From Pseudomonadota bacterium (GTDB lineage: Bacteria; Pseudomonadota; Gammaproteobacteria; Steroidobacterales; Steroidobacteraceae), in the NCBI GenBank assembly GCA_016705325.1, contig JADIYJ010000003.1:381369-445368 (forward strand): DNA of 64,000 bases. Direction: 5' to 3'. Shown here one piece after another: positions 9,411-19,663 of this stretch. Within the stretch, counting starts at the first letter, position 1, and each line of letters opens with the position of its first letter. The translations under genes were made by a program, and so were the position numbers. The notes beneath the pieces were generated by a model. It did no database searches. It saw nothing but the letters and a program-made list of their open reading frames with translations, and had not been told where the DNA came from.

Positions 9411-10508
9411 TTAGAGCCAGTCCCGACGGACCGCTTCTTCGATCAGGCGGAATACGCGCCCGTTGTCGTCTGCCGTCGTGCGGCCGAGCAGGCCGTGTTG
9501 CCAGGCGACGGGCAAGGCATCTTTGCCATGCAGCGCGCCGACGGCCGCGCCGACGATCGTCGCGACCGTATCGTTGTCATCGGTATCGTTGACGGCACGC
9601 ACGATCGCTTCCTCGGGGTCGTGCGCGTGGCAGGCAAGGATCCACAGCACGCTCGGCACGGTTTCGAGCAGGTATGCGCCGGACGACCATGCTTCGCAGG
9701 CCTGACGGACGCTCCAGTCGTGGCGCGCGGCTTCGCCCAGCACGAACTCGAGGTAGTCGGGAAAGGAACCCTCGCGGTCGGTGAAGCGCCCGCTGCGGGC
9801 ACGGTACGGCTGGTCCGTGCAGACTTGACGCACGGTGGCGACGAACGTGGCGATGATCCAGTCGGCCGTCGGCGGTGCCGGCAGTCGCAACAGGCGCGCG
9901 AGCAGGTCGACGAACGCGACGCAAGACGCAACCGAACTAGCGTCGCGATGGGTGACGATCGAGGCCAGCGCCGCGTCCAGCCAGAGCGCCGCACTCGTGC
10001 CTTGTGGATGCAGCAGCACCAGCGGTGCGATGCGCATCAGCGCGCCATTGCCCGCGCTCTCGGCGCCATAGTGGTACCAGGACGCCATGCCCTGTTCGCG
10101 ATTGTGCAGGAACTGCTGCATGGACTTGCCGATGCCGAAGATCTCTCGCGCGGCGAAGCGGGCAGACAGGTCGTCCGGATCGAGTCCCCGGCATTCGAGC
10201 AGGCTTTCGAGCGTCCAGAAGGCGAGCTGACTGTCGTCCGAGGGCAGGCCCACCCGATGACCCGCGGCCCGCCTGTTCGGCAGGTAGTCGCGGATCTCGC
10301 CGTAGCGCGTCTCGCGCTCCAGGACCGGGAGACTCTCACTGGTGTTGCCCAGCGCATCGCCGATCGCAAGGCCCAGCAGCATGCCGCGGATCCGGCTCGG
10401 CGCAAGCGGACCACACATCGGTTCACGCGGACCCTGCAGCAAGGCGGATCGGGCCGGCAGGAATCCTTCGGAAATGACACGGGCGGCAAGGGTCAGGTTC
10501 GCAGTCAT
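9411..10508 (-). CDS. ADP-ribosylglycohydrolase family protein
   Basis: A 365-residue DraG/ARH-fold hydrolase. Metal- and substrate-binding motifs are present: RIRGMLLGLAIGDALGNTSE, then SDDSQLAFWTLESLLE, SAGNGALMRIAPLVLL, and the C-terminal VNDTDDNDTVATIVGAAVGA. Relatives remove ADP-ribose from arginine side chains or other acceptors. ATG at 10508 is chosen because it follows the stop of the upstream kinase-like gene by 13 bases on the same strand. That places a phosphorylation-type domain and an ADP-ribose eraser in one transcription unit. The target is unknown. Confidence 0.85.
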   Translation of the reverse strand: MTANLTLAARVISEGFLPARSALLQGPREPMCGPLAPSRIRGMLLGLAIGDALGNTSESLPVLERETRYGEIRDYLPNRRAAGHRVGLPSDDSQLAFWTLESLLECRGLDPDDLSARFAAREIFGIGKSMQQFLHNREQGMASWYHYGAESAGNGALMRIAPLVLLHPQGTSAALWLDAALASIVTHRDASSVASCVAFVDLLARLLRLPAPPTADWIIATFVATVRQVCTDQPYRARSGRFTDREGSFPDYLEFVLGEAARHDWSVRQACEAWSSGAYLLETVPSVLWILACHAHDPEEAIVRAVNDTDDNDTVATIVGAAVGALHGKDALPVAWQHGLLGRTTADDNGRVFRLIEEAVRRDWL

Positions 10509-10521
10509 GATCTGTGGACGC

Positions 10522-12960
10522 CTAAAGGCCAGCCGCGGGGTCGTCCGGCGGCCACTGATCCGGCGGTGCACCACTGCAGACGCGTTGCCGGATGAAGTTG
10601 TCGCTCGGGGTCAATCCAAGCTCGCAGCTGCGCACGCACAACGCACGAAACGACGCAGCGTCGAGGCCCGTGGTCTCGTGGTACAGGTCTGGAGTCGCTG
10701 CCATCGCGACGAGGAGATTGGCCGCGCACTGCTCCCGAACGAGCGGCAGTCGCGGCTGGTCGCGCACGACTCGGCAGCCTTGATCACGGTCGCGCAATCC
10801 GCGCGGCTGAGCGGTCCGCGCGGCTCGCGTTTGCGTGCGACCAGAATGTCGCCGGCGGTCGTCAACGCCGCACTTCGACGCTCGCCGTTCCACAGGCCCA
10901 GGTCGATCTGCACGCCGTTGGTCGATGCGGCCACGGCTCCGGCGCCGTTGCCGGCTCCGACCCACAGGCCGGGCACCCGCCGCACGTCTGGCGGGAGGCC
11001 GGCCCGCAAGTCGAGCCAGAACGGCCGTTGCCGGCCGCAAGGGCATGGTCGTGCCATCGCACCGGGTGAATCCGACCACGACCTCGCGGTCCGAGAACAC
11101 GGCGCGATGCACCACCGAAATCGCGTCGTCGCGCAGGCCAGGGACGGCCTGGCCGTCGAGCAGAATGACGGGCCTGGCATCGGATTCGCCGCAGGTCCGA
11201 TGTCCAGGACGCCGGCCAGCGTCGCCATCGGCAGCCGCGACTTGTCCAGGATCTGCTGCGCCTCGAGCCTGCTGGCGACCGCAGGCGCAGCGGGCGACGC
11301 GGTCGCCGGCGTTGCAGGCACGGGCTCGCGCTTCGACCTGGGCTCGCACCATTGGTGGATCGGTGTCGGTGGCTGGTGCCGGTCGATGACGGCATAGATC
11401 GCCAGTGCGCCCAGCAACGCTGCGGCCGCCCAGGACCACCTGCGCCAGCCGCGTCCGCCGGCCTGCCGTCGGTTGGCGGCTTTGCCGCCGGCGTCGGCGG
11501 CAGCGGCGCCGCTGGCGATGCAGGTGACGGCACGATCGCTGGCGGCGACGGGCGCGGGCGAAGATACGGTCGGCCTGGCCGCGCTGGCGTCCTCAGGGGC
11601 AGGGCGGGTCCGGTCGGCCTCGCTGCGGCGATCCGCGGGCACCGATGGCACGGCAGCGATGCCAACACGGGCGTCGGTTCGAGCAGAGGCCGCGGCGTTG
11701 CGTCGGTGAGGACTGGGTCGGTCTTGACGCTCGCCGTCGTGTCCAGCACGGGACGGGTGCGGCTGCGCCGCCCGAGCAGACAGCGCCGCGCCTCGGCCGC
11801 GGCAATCCGGTGCAGCTGCGACGAATCCGTGATCGAAATGGCGACGTCCTTGCGGTGCCCGGAGCCACTCAACGCGCTGTGGACCGGCTCGACCAGGCCG
11901 ATGGCGCGGACCCATTGCCCGGCCCAGGTGGCGTCGGGAACGTTCCGTCCATTGTCGAGGGCCTCCGGCCAGATCTTCAGACAGGCCATGTCGTGTGATT
12001 GATTGGCGAACTCGACGCGCAGGCAGGGCGTGTCGGTGTGTGGCGACGAGTCCAGCGCGACTCGCACGATCTTGCCGATCGCTTCCACGCGATCGCCCAC
12101 GTGGCCGCAGCATTGCGCGAAGTTCGTGGCATCGACGACGTCGCACGCCGGGACGTACTCGCGGTGCAAGGGCAGGGCCGCACTGCCGGTAAACGCGACC
12201 GGTCGGGTCGGGATGTTGCGCCCTCGAGAAAGTCCTCGAACGTCGGTACCTGCGCGAAAGGAGCGGCGCAAATGGCGGCGAAATTCCGCACTCTTTGCTC
12301 GATTTCCAGGAGCGAGAACGCGAACGAATCGAGGCTGGCGTCGAAATGCCGGCCACGGCGACCGGAGTGCTGAAAGTTGCGCTGGCCGAGTTCCGTGCTC
12401 TGCAGGCCCGCGAGTTGCGGCACGAACATGCCGTCGTAATCGATCAGCCGCAGTTGAGTCGCGCTCAGGACGATCACGTTCGTCGGCTGGATGTCGCCGT
12501 GCGCGATACCGTGCCTGTGCAGTTCGCGCGAAATTCCCCGCAGCGACATGCGCAATTGCTGGAGCGCATCGGCATCGGCCCGGTGCGCGGCAACGAATGC
12601 CGCGAGCGTCTGGGCCGTACGCCCAGTCCATCCGGACGATGGGGTAGGTGCCGCTTTCGGTCGTGATTCCGGACGGCTGGAATTCGAAGTCGACGAACAG
12701 GTGCTGCGGATGCGACGCAGGTAACCCTGATGGCGGTATCGTGCCTGCAGCGAATCGGAGGGCTTGTGAAAGCAGCGGACGGCATAACTCCGGCCGTCGG
12801 CCACGACCTCGAACGTCAGCGCGAAATTGCCGCTGCGAACGACCCGGCTGGCCCGGCCCACGCGAGCGCAGGGTGCCGGGGCCCAGCAGCGGGTCCGACA
12901 AGGCGATGCCCAGGCTCAGCTGCAGGGCGTCGGAGTACTCCGCGGTGACGGATAGTGCAT
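10522..12960 (-). pseudogene. Protein-kinase-like membrane protein, broken by multiple frameshifts
   Basis: No single frame covers this gene, but homologous pieces tile it on the minus strand. Starting at ATG 12960 (MHYPSP), the pieces are ALSDPLLGPGTLRSRG; RSGNFALTFEVVADGRSYAV; FEFQPSGITTESGTYPIVRM; the kinase catalytic-loop-like HRHGIAHGDIQPTNVIV with LRLIDYDGMFVP; a proline-rich linker; a membrane span WSWAAAALLGALAIYAVI near 11.42 kb; and a C-terminal domain ending at 10522. I count about nine frame changes (near 12.94, 12.86, 12.71, 12.63, 12.23, 11.5, 11.19, 11.02 and 10.74 kb). The loop has HGDIQ and DYDG in place of HRD and DFG, as in a bacterial kinase-like family. It lies 13 bases before the ADP-ribosylglycohydrolase gene. 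Confidence 0.7.
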
Positions 12961-13253
12961 GTTCCTGCGCCGGGGACCGGCAGAAATTGTGGCCGTCGCC
13001 TCATGTGATTTGTTTCAGCGCAATCTTCACACGCCCCGAGGCGGGGCAAAGCCCATTCGCAGAACCCGCGCTCCGCCCGCAGCCAACTGCTCGACCATCG
13101 ACCGTGAAATCGGGCCAGATGCGCAGGCCGGTCCATGATTCACGCCCTGCCGCTCTCTGCTGGATTTCAGGCACACACAAGGCGAGAATTTCCCACCGTC
13201 AATCGGGAACCGATCGCGGTGTCGAGTGACTGGATGGCAGAGGCGTGGTGGCG

Positions 13254-13756
13254 ATGAAAATACTGTTCGTCTGCATGGGCAACATATGTCGGTCGCCCAC
13301 CGCCGAAGGCGTTTTCCGCGCACACGCACGCCGGCTCGCCCCGGCTCTCGACATCGAGTTCGACTCCGCCGGCACCCACGCCTATCACGTTGGTGAGCCG
13401 CCCGATCCACGCTCGATCGAGCTGCCGCCCAGGCGGGGTATCGACCTCACGGACCTCCGGGCGCGACAGGTGCACGATGACGATTTCGGGCGCTTCGACC
13501 TGATCGTGGCGATGGATCGCCTGAATCACGCAACGTTGCTCGACCGCCGTCCGCCCGAGTATCACCAGCGTATTCGCACGCTGCTCGAGTTTGCCGGCAG
13601 AAGGCCGCGCCGGCCGATGTGCCCGATCCTTATTACGGCGGCGCAAAAGGCTTCGACGACGTGCTCGACCTGGTCGAATCTGCGGTCGAGGGCCTGCTGG
13701 CCGAGGTCCGCCACAGGTCGGGGTCCGTTGACAGGACGGCGTCGCGATACGGCTAG
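13254..13756 (+). pseudogene. Low-molecular-weight protein-tyrosine phosphatase, one frameshift
   Basis: The N-terminal 115 residues are a standard LMW-PTP: MKILFVCMGNICRSPTAEGV with the C-x5-R loop, then DIEFDSAGTHAYHVGEPPDP and FDLIVAMDRLNHATLL. Near 13600 the frame shifts by one base. In the other frame the protein continues with DVPDPYYGGAKGFDDVLDLV, containing the general-acid DPYYG loop, and stops at 13754-13756. With the frame restored it has the normal length of about 167 residues. A GTG at 13245 is an alternative start. Such enzymes dephosphorylate tyrosine or arginine residues. The next gene starts 98 bases downstream. Confidence 0.8.
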
Positions 13757-13854
13757 ACTCCAGCGGTTGATGTGTCAGGGGGGGACGCGCCGCCAGGACG
13801 GCTCGCCGTGGCTTCGTGGTCGATAACGAAAGACTATAGAGTTCGGGGCGAGGA

Positions 13855-15508
13855 ATGAATTCAGCCGCGCGAGCGACGCTGGTCACAGCGTTGCAGCAAT
13901 ACTTTTCGATTCCCGGGGATGAAGCCGCGCTGGTGCTCGACGAGTTCGAGCCATGCGTGTGCCGCGGTGGCGATTGGCTGTTCCGCCAGGGTGACGAAGC
14001 CGATTGCCTGTTCCTGCTGGCGCGAGGCCGCATGCAGGTGTGGCTGGCACAATCCAACGGCCAGGAACCCGGCGAACGGCTCGTGGCCGAGGTCAACCCC
14101 GGCGAGACCATCGGCGAAATCGGCATGCTCACCGGCGGGGCGCGATCCGCGAGCATCCGCGCCGTGCGCAACAGCCTGTTGCTCAAGATGACCTCTGCGG
14201 CCTTCGATCGGCTCGCGCGGCAGCGGCCTGATCTCACGCGCCACATCGCGGGCGGTATTGCCGGCCGGTTGCGCGATCGGACCGCCGGCGTCTCGCACAT
14301 CCGTCGTAACCTGAAGACGATCGCACTGGTGCCGCTGGGCTCGGTGCAATCGGCCGAGGCCCTCGCGGCGAAACTCGGCGCGGCGCTGCAGCTTTACGGA
14401 CCCACCTGCGTCCTGTCCGCCACGGCAATGCGCGACGCGGGTGCGCCCGCCTTGCCGGCGGCGCGACACCAGGACCAGTCGCCGGCGATGGTCGACTGGC
14501 TTGCCGTCAAGGAAGACGAACATCGCTTCGTCATGTACGTGGCGGATCCGGCCGACGGCGTCTTCACCGACATGGCGCTCCACAACGCGGACCTCATCCT
14601 CCTGGTCGGGCAGGCCGGTGACGATGCCGCGCCCCGGTCCTGGGAAATGCAGGCATTCGACGAGACCAATGCCGGGCGCGCCGTCGGCCTCGTGCTTGGT
14701 GGTGGCGCCGCGCGTGGGTTTGCGCACCTGGGCGTCTATCGCGCGTTGCATGAATCCGGCACGCCGGTGGACTGGCTCGGAGGCGCCAGCATCGGCGCCG
14801 TCATGGCAGCCGGCATGGCGACGGGACTGGAGCCGGGTATCGTCATCGAGCGTGCGCGCAAAGCGTTCGTGGACGGCAAGCCTTTTGGCGACGTGACCGT
14901 GCCGATCATCTCGTTCCTGCGCGGAAGACGCATGGAGCGTCTGATCGATGCCCACTTGCCGGGCGAAATCGAAGACCTGCCGGTGCCGTTTTTCTGCGTT
15001 TCCAGCAACCTCGGCAATGGCCGTGTGCAGGTGCACGATCGGGGCTCCTTGCCGCGCTCGTTGCGCGCAAGCGTGTCGCTGCCTGGCATCTTTCCGCCGG
15101 CCGTGATCAACGGCCAGCTGTCCGTCGACGGCGGCATCCTCGACAACCTGCCGGTCGACCTCATGCGTGCCCGTCCCGTCGGTCGCGTGATCGCCGTCGA
15201 CCTGAGTTCGCGCAAGGATTACACGGTCGACTACCCATCGGTACCGTCACCCTGGCGGGTGCTCGCCGGACGGATGCTGCCGCTGTCAACGCGGTATCGC
15301 GTACCGAGCCCGGTGTCGTTGATGCTGATGGCGATGTCGATTGGCGCGATCGGTTCGGCCCGAGCGGCCGGGGCGCGCGGACTTGCTGGTGCGGCCGCCC
15401 GTGGGTGGTTTCAGTTTCACGGATGTGCGCAGCTTCGACCGCGTCGTCGAGGTCGGATATCGAGAAGCGCAAAAGGCAATCGCCGATGGTTGGTCGCCGC
15501 AGGGCTGA
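13855..15508 (+). CDS. Patatin-like phospholipase with N-terminal cyclic-nucleotide-binding domain
   Basis: Residues 15-135 form a cNMP-binding domain (DWLFRQGDEADCLFLLARGR, then ETIGEIGMLTGGARSASIRA). After a linker, residues 275-500 form a patatin lipase: GLVLGGGAARGFAHLG (oxyanion hole), GASIG (nucleophile serine), FFCVSSNLGNG, and SVDGGILDNLPVDLM with the Asp of the dyad. The order resembles bacterial relatives of neuropathy target esterase. Near 15380 the frame shifts: the given frame runs to 15519, whereas homology continues in another frame (DLLVRPPVGGFSFTDVRSFD) to the stop at 15506-15508. It probably hydrolyses membrane lysophospholipids under nucleotide control. Confidence 0.85.
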
Positions 15509-15551
15509 GTCGAAGGTAACCGGCCGCGGGGCCGGCAAAGCAGGGGGGAAC

Positions 15552-16529
15552 TTGCAGCATTCAATCCGGAGCGGGCGGCCCGCGCGTGCAACATTGCTGA
15601 CGATCATCACGTTGGCAATCGGGTGCCAGCCCACACTGGCCGTGACGGCAGGGCGGAAGCCGCTGCTAAGACGGCTGCTGGTGCGCGGGAGTAGCGGCGC
15701 TCGGTCGCATCGAACCGTACGGTGGCATCGTCCACGTCGCCGCCGCCTCGACACCCGACGCGATGTCGGGCGCGATCCTGAGCAAACTGCTGGTCGACCG
15801 CGGCTCGGACGTGACGGCGGGCCAACTGCTGGCCGAGGTCGACACTGCTGCGCTGGCGCGCAGCCGCATCGTCGAAGCAAAGCCGAGCTCGAAACCGCGA
15901 AGCGCGATGCCACCGCCTCCGTCAGCCTCGCGGATGAGGCCTGCGTGCTTGCCGACGTTGCGGCCCAGCGCTCGAACCGCAAGCAGGACCTGCTCGGCCG
16001 CGGACTCGCTTCGAGCGAGGACGCCGAGCAGGCCAAGGGCGATGCCGATGCCGGCGTGGCCTCATGCAAGGCGCGACGTGCATCGGCCAGTGTCGCGCAG
16101 TCGCGTATCAGCGCAGCCGCCGCGCGCGTGACGCGCTTCGAGACGGAACTCGAGCGCTCGTTCGTTCGTGCACCCTTCTCCGGCCGGGTCATCGACGTGC
16201 GGCGCCGGCCCGGAGAAATCGTCGGCATGGAGGGCGTGCTCGAGCTTGCGCGCATCGACCAGATGCAGGCGATCGCAGAGGTCTTCGAAGCCGACGTCCG
16301 CCGCGTGCGAGTGGGCCAGCGTGCGCTGGTGCGCAGCCCGGCGCTGCCTCAAGACCTTACCGGCACCGTGACGCGCATTCGCCCCAAGGTGCAGAAGCTC
16401 GACCAGATTGGTGACGATCCGGTTGCACGCAAGGATGGACGCATCGTCGAAGTCGAGATCAAGCTCGACGACGGCCGCGCGGCTGCAAACCTCACTAACC
16501 TCCAGGTCGAGGTCGAGATTGGCCGCTGA
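15552..16529 (+). pseudogene. HlyD/DevB-like membrane fusion protein, two frameshifts
   Basis: A periplasmic adaptor subunit for the ABC exporter encoded next. TTG at 15552 follows an AGGGGGG ribosome-binding site and gives a short hydrophobic leader ending near ITLAIGCQPT. The biotinyl-lipoyl segment is read in a second frame (PYGGIVHVAAASTPDAMSGA; DRGSDVTAGQLLAEVD). The coiled coil and barrel return in the first frame from about 15880 (AELETAKRDATASVSLADEA; FVRAPFSGRVIDVRRRPGEI). Shifts lie near 15690 and 15880. Product length with repair, about 326 residues, and the context match DevB of DevBCA exporters. The stop overlaps the permease start. Confidence 0.75.
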
Positions 16530-17698
16530 GGGCACGTGGAGTCGGCTGCTGCCCTCCGCGCCGCTCGGGTGGTTGCAGCTGTGGCACAAGCCGTTGCGCC
16601 TCACCGTCGCCGTCGCGGGCATCGCGTTCGCCGTGCTGCTGATCCTGATGCAGCTCGGCTTTCGCTCGGCGCTGTTCGAGAGCACGTTGCGCTTCCATGA
16701 GCGCTTCCGCTACGACATCGCGCTGTTCAGCACGGACAGTGTGTTCATTGTGCGGCCGGCGCCGTTTACGATCCGTCGTCTATACGAGGCGATGGGTTCT
16801 CCTGACGTCGAGTCGGTGAGCCCGGTCTATATCTTTCCGGCGACGTGGAAGAACCCGTGGACCAACGCCCGCCGCAGCATCAATGCGGTCGGCATCGACC
16901 CTACCCGCAATGTGCTCGACACGCCGGGCTTCGCGGACACCTGTTCCAGGCTGGTTGCACAGGACGTCGTGTTGTTCGACCGTGCCTCGCGGCCTGAATT
17001 CGGGCCGGTGGGGGAGCTGGCGCCCGGATGCGCCGGTCAGCACCGAAATCAACGATCGCGCGGTCTCGGTGGTGGGACTGGTCGAGATCGGCCCGTCGTT
17101 CGGCATCGATGGCACGGTACTCACCAGCGTCGACAACTGGCTGCGGCTGTTTCCGGACCGGTCGCGCAACCAGATCCAGCTGGGCCTGGTGACGCTGAAG
17201 CCGGGCGTGGATGCGAATGCCGCGCGCGATCGCCTGCGCTCCTATCTGCCCGCGGATGTGCTGGTCATGACCAAGGCCGACTTCGCCGCGCGCGAGAAGG
17301 CGTACTGGAACGGGGCCACGCCGATCGGTTACGTGTTCGCGTTCGGCGCGATCATGGGCCTGGTGGTCGGCGCGATCATCGTCTACCAGATCCTGTTTGC
17401 GGATGTGTCTGAGCACTTGCGTGAGTACGCCACGCTGCGGGCCATCGGGTATCGCAATCGATTCGTGTCCGGCATCGTGCTGCAGCAGGCCGCAATCCTC
17501 GCGGTGCTCGGCTACCTGCCGGGCATGGCCGCGGCGTGGTTCCTCTACCGATCGGCTGCGCACGCAACCCGTTTGCCGCTGCACCTGACGACTGATCGGG
17601 CACTCACGGTGTTCGTGCTGACGCTCGTGATGTGCGCGCTCTCAGGTTTCCTCGCGCTGCGCAAGGTGCGTCGCCTCGACCCGGCGGAGGTCTTCTGA
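16519..17698 (+). pseudogene. DevC-like ABC transporter permease (FtsX/MacB fold), one frameshift
   Basis: An ABC permease with one N-terminal membrane span (LTVAVAGIAFAVLLILMQLG), a large periplasmic domain, and three C-terminal spans (near 17330-17400, 17470-17550 and 17590-17660), as in DevC/FtsX proteins. The opening LGWLQLWHKPLRLTVAVAGI is typical of DevC. TTG at 16519 overlaps the adaptor stop. The frame breaks near 17028: before it the protein reads RPEFGPVGELAPG, after it PVSTEINDRAVSVVGLVEIG. The C-terminus RLDPAEVF is the expected one, and the stop overlaps the ATPase start by one base. Confidence 0.8.
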
Positions 17699-19647
17699 TG
17701 CCTGGCAGTGCGGACGCGCCGGTCGTCGTCGAAAACCTCAATCACTATTACGGCAAGGGCCCGCTGCGTCGGCAGATCCTGCACGACGTGTCGACGACGA
17801 TTCCCGCTGGCGAGATCGTCATCGTCACCGGACCGTCGGGGTCCGGCAAGACGACACTGCTGACGCTCGTCGGTGCGTTGCGTGCACCACAGGACGGGCG
17901 CCTGCGTGTGCTCGGTCACCAGCTCGACGGCGCAAGTCGCACGGCTCTCGAAGACGTCCGCAAGCGTATCGGCTTCATCTTCCAGAGCCACAACCTGCTC
18001 GGCGCATTGACTGCTTCCCAGAACGTGCAGCTCGGCCTGCGCGTGACCGGTCGCGCCGCACGTGCCGACCTGCGACGCAAGGCTGATTCGATGCTGGAGG
18101 CAGTCGGTCTTGGCGAGCACACTCACAAGCGCGCGGAACAGCTGTCCGGTGGCCAACGCCAGCGCGTGGCCATTGCACGCGCCCTGGTCGGCGAGCCGGT
18201 CATGGTGCTCGCAGACGAACCTACTGCGTCGCTCGACAAAGCCTCGGGCCGCGAGGTGGTCGATCGCATGCAGTCACTGGCCCGGGAGCGGGGCACCACC
18301 ATCCTGCTGGTCACGCACGACAACCGCATACTCGACGTTGCCGATCGCATCCTGCACCTCGAAGACGGCAAGCTTGCCACCTTCACCGATGCCGTCATTG
18401 CCAATACGCAACAGATGATGCACCTGCTGGCCCAGAACACCGAGCGGCAGCACGTTGAGCAGCTGGTCGACGCGATGGACGAGGCGGCGTTCCGCGGCAC
18501 GCTGCAGGAGCTTACGCAGCAGTCGCAGAAGTTCCTCGAGGCGACCGCACTGGCGAGCGACGAGGCCTACCAGAGCATGCTCGAGCAGTCGCTGCGCGTC
18601 TTTACGCGCCGGGTCGGCGAGCTGCTTGATGCAGAACGCGCGTCGCTGTTCCTGGTCGACCGCGAGCGACAGGAACTCGTGCTGCGCGTCGCGCAGGACA
18701 TGCCGGAAGGTGACTATGTGCGCATTCCGCTGGCCAGCGGAATCGCGGGCGCTGCGGCGATGTCGGGCGAGGTGGTGCGAGTCGACGATGCCTATGCCGA
18801 CCCGCGTTTCAACCAGACAGTCGATGCCGAGACTGGCTTCCGCACGCGTTCCATGCTGTGCCTGCCCCTGCAGGATCGCAGCGGTGCGGTGTTCGCCGTG
18901 ACACAACTGCTCAATCGGCGCGGCGGCCGCCCGTTTGACGAACAGGACACGCACCGATACGCAGAGTTTGCGTCGTCGCTCTCGGTCCTGCTCGAGTCGC
19001 TGGTCAAGCTTGGCGGTGCCGACGATCACAGCGCCGCCGCATACGACAATTTCCGCCGCGCGCTGCGTCCGTACGGCCTGCCTGTTTTCTGCCTGCCCGG
19101 TAATCACGACGAGCCGGGCCTGATGGTCGACCTGGTGGGCGGCGATGGATTCCAGTACGGCGGCACGGCCGAATTCGGCGCGTGGGGAGCGGTGTTCATC
19201 GACACGCACGTGCACGACTGCCCCGAAGGCAGAGTCGAACCGAAGGAACTCTTGCGACTCGAGTCGGCGCTGCAGGCCTTCGGCGACCGACCGCTGCTCG
19301 TGTGCCTGCATCATCCGCCATTGCCCGTCGGCAGCGCCTGGCTCGATGGGGTGGGCCTGCGCAATGCCGATGAGTTGCTGGCCGTCATCGAGCGGTATCC
19401 GACGGTACGTGCCGTGCTCGGTGGTCACGTGCACCAGGAATTCGAGCGTCGGCATGGACACTCGCTCGTGCTCGCGACGCCTTCGACCTGCGCGCAATTC
19501 ACGCCGCTCACCGAGCATTGCGTGATGGACCTCAGGCCGCCGGGTTATCGCTGGCTGGAGTTGCTGCCCGATGGCCAGGTGCGGACGGAAGTGCGGTGGC
19601 TGCAGGACTGGGAAGTGGCCGAACGGCCGCCGGACGACCGTTTCTAA
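17698..19647 (+). CDS. DevA-type ABC ATPase with GAF domain, fused to a CpdA-type phosphodiesterase fragment
   Basis: One open frame of 649 residues with three parts. Residues 10-240 are an ABC ATPase: VTGPSGSGKTTLLTLVGALR (Walker A), LSGGQRQRVAIARAL (signature), VLADEPTASLDK (Walker B). Residues 285-440 are a GAF domain (RRVGELLDAERASLFLVDRE; RSMLCLPLQDRSGAVFAVTQ). From about residue 440 (near 19014) the sequence becomes the C-terminal two thirds of a class III cAMP phosphodiesterase: FCLPGNHDEPG, CLHHPPLPVGSAWL, GGHVHQEFE. The first 70-85 residues of that enzyme, including the DxH and GDxxxD metal motifs, are absent. ATPase plus GAF is a known arrangement; the third part looks like a deletion or misassembly. 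Confidence 0.85.
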   Translation: MPGSADAPVVVENLNHYYGKGPLRRQILHDVSTTIPAGEIVIVTGPSGSGKTTLLTLVGALRAPQDGRLRVLGHQLDGASRTALEDVRKRIGFIFQSHNLLGALTASQNVQLGLRVTGRAARADLRRKADSMLEAVGLGEHTHKRAEQLSGGQRQRVAIARALVGEPVMVLADEPTASLDKASGREVVDRMQSLARERGTTILLVTHDNRILDVADRILHLEDGKLATFTDAVIANTQQMMHLLAQNTERQHVEQLVDAMDEAAFRGTLQELTQQSQKFLEATALASDEAYQSMLEQSLRVFTRRVGELLDAERASLFLVDRERQELVLRVAQDMPEGDYVRIPLASGIAGAAAMSGEVVRVDDAYADPRFNQTVDAETGFRTRSMLCLPLQDRSGAVFAVTQLLNRRGGRPFDEQDTHRYAEFASSLSVLLESLVKLGGADDHSAAAYDNFRRALRPYGLPVFCLPGNHDEPGLMVDLVGGDGFQYGGTAEFGAWGAVFIDTHVHDCPEGRVEPKELLRLESALQAFGDRPLLVCLHHPPLPVGSAWLDGVGLRNADELLAVIERYPTVRAVLGGHVHQEFERRHGHSLVLATPSTCAQFTPLTEHCVMDLRPPGYRWLELLPDGQVRTEVRWLQDWEVAERPPDDRF

Positions 19648-19663
19648 TGACCGTGGGAAACAC

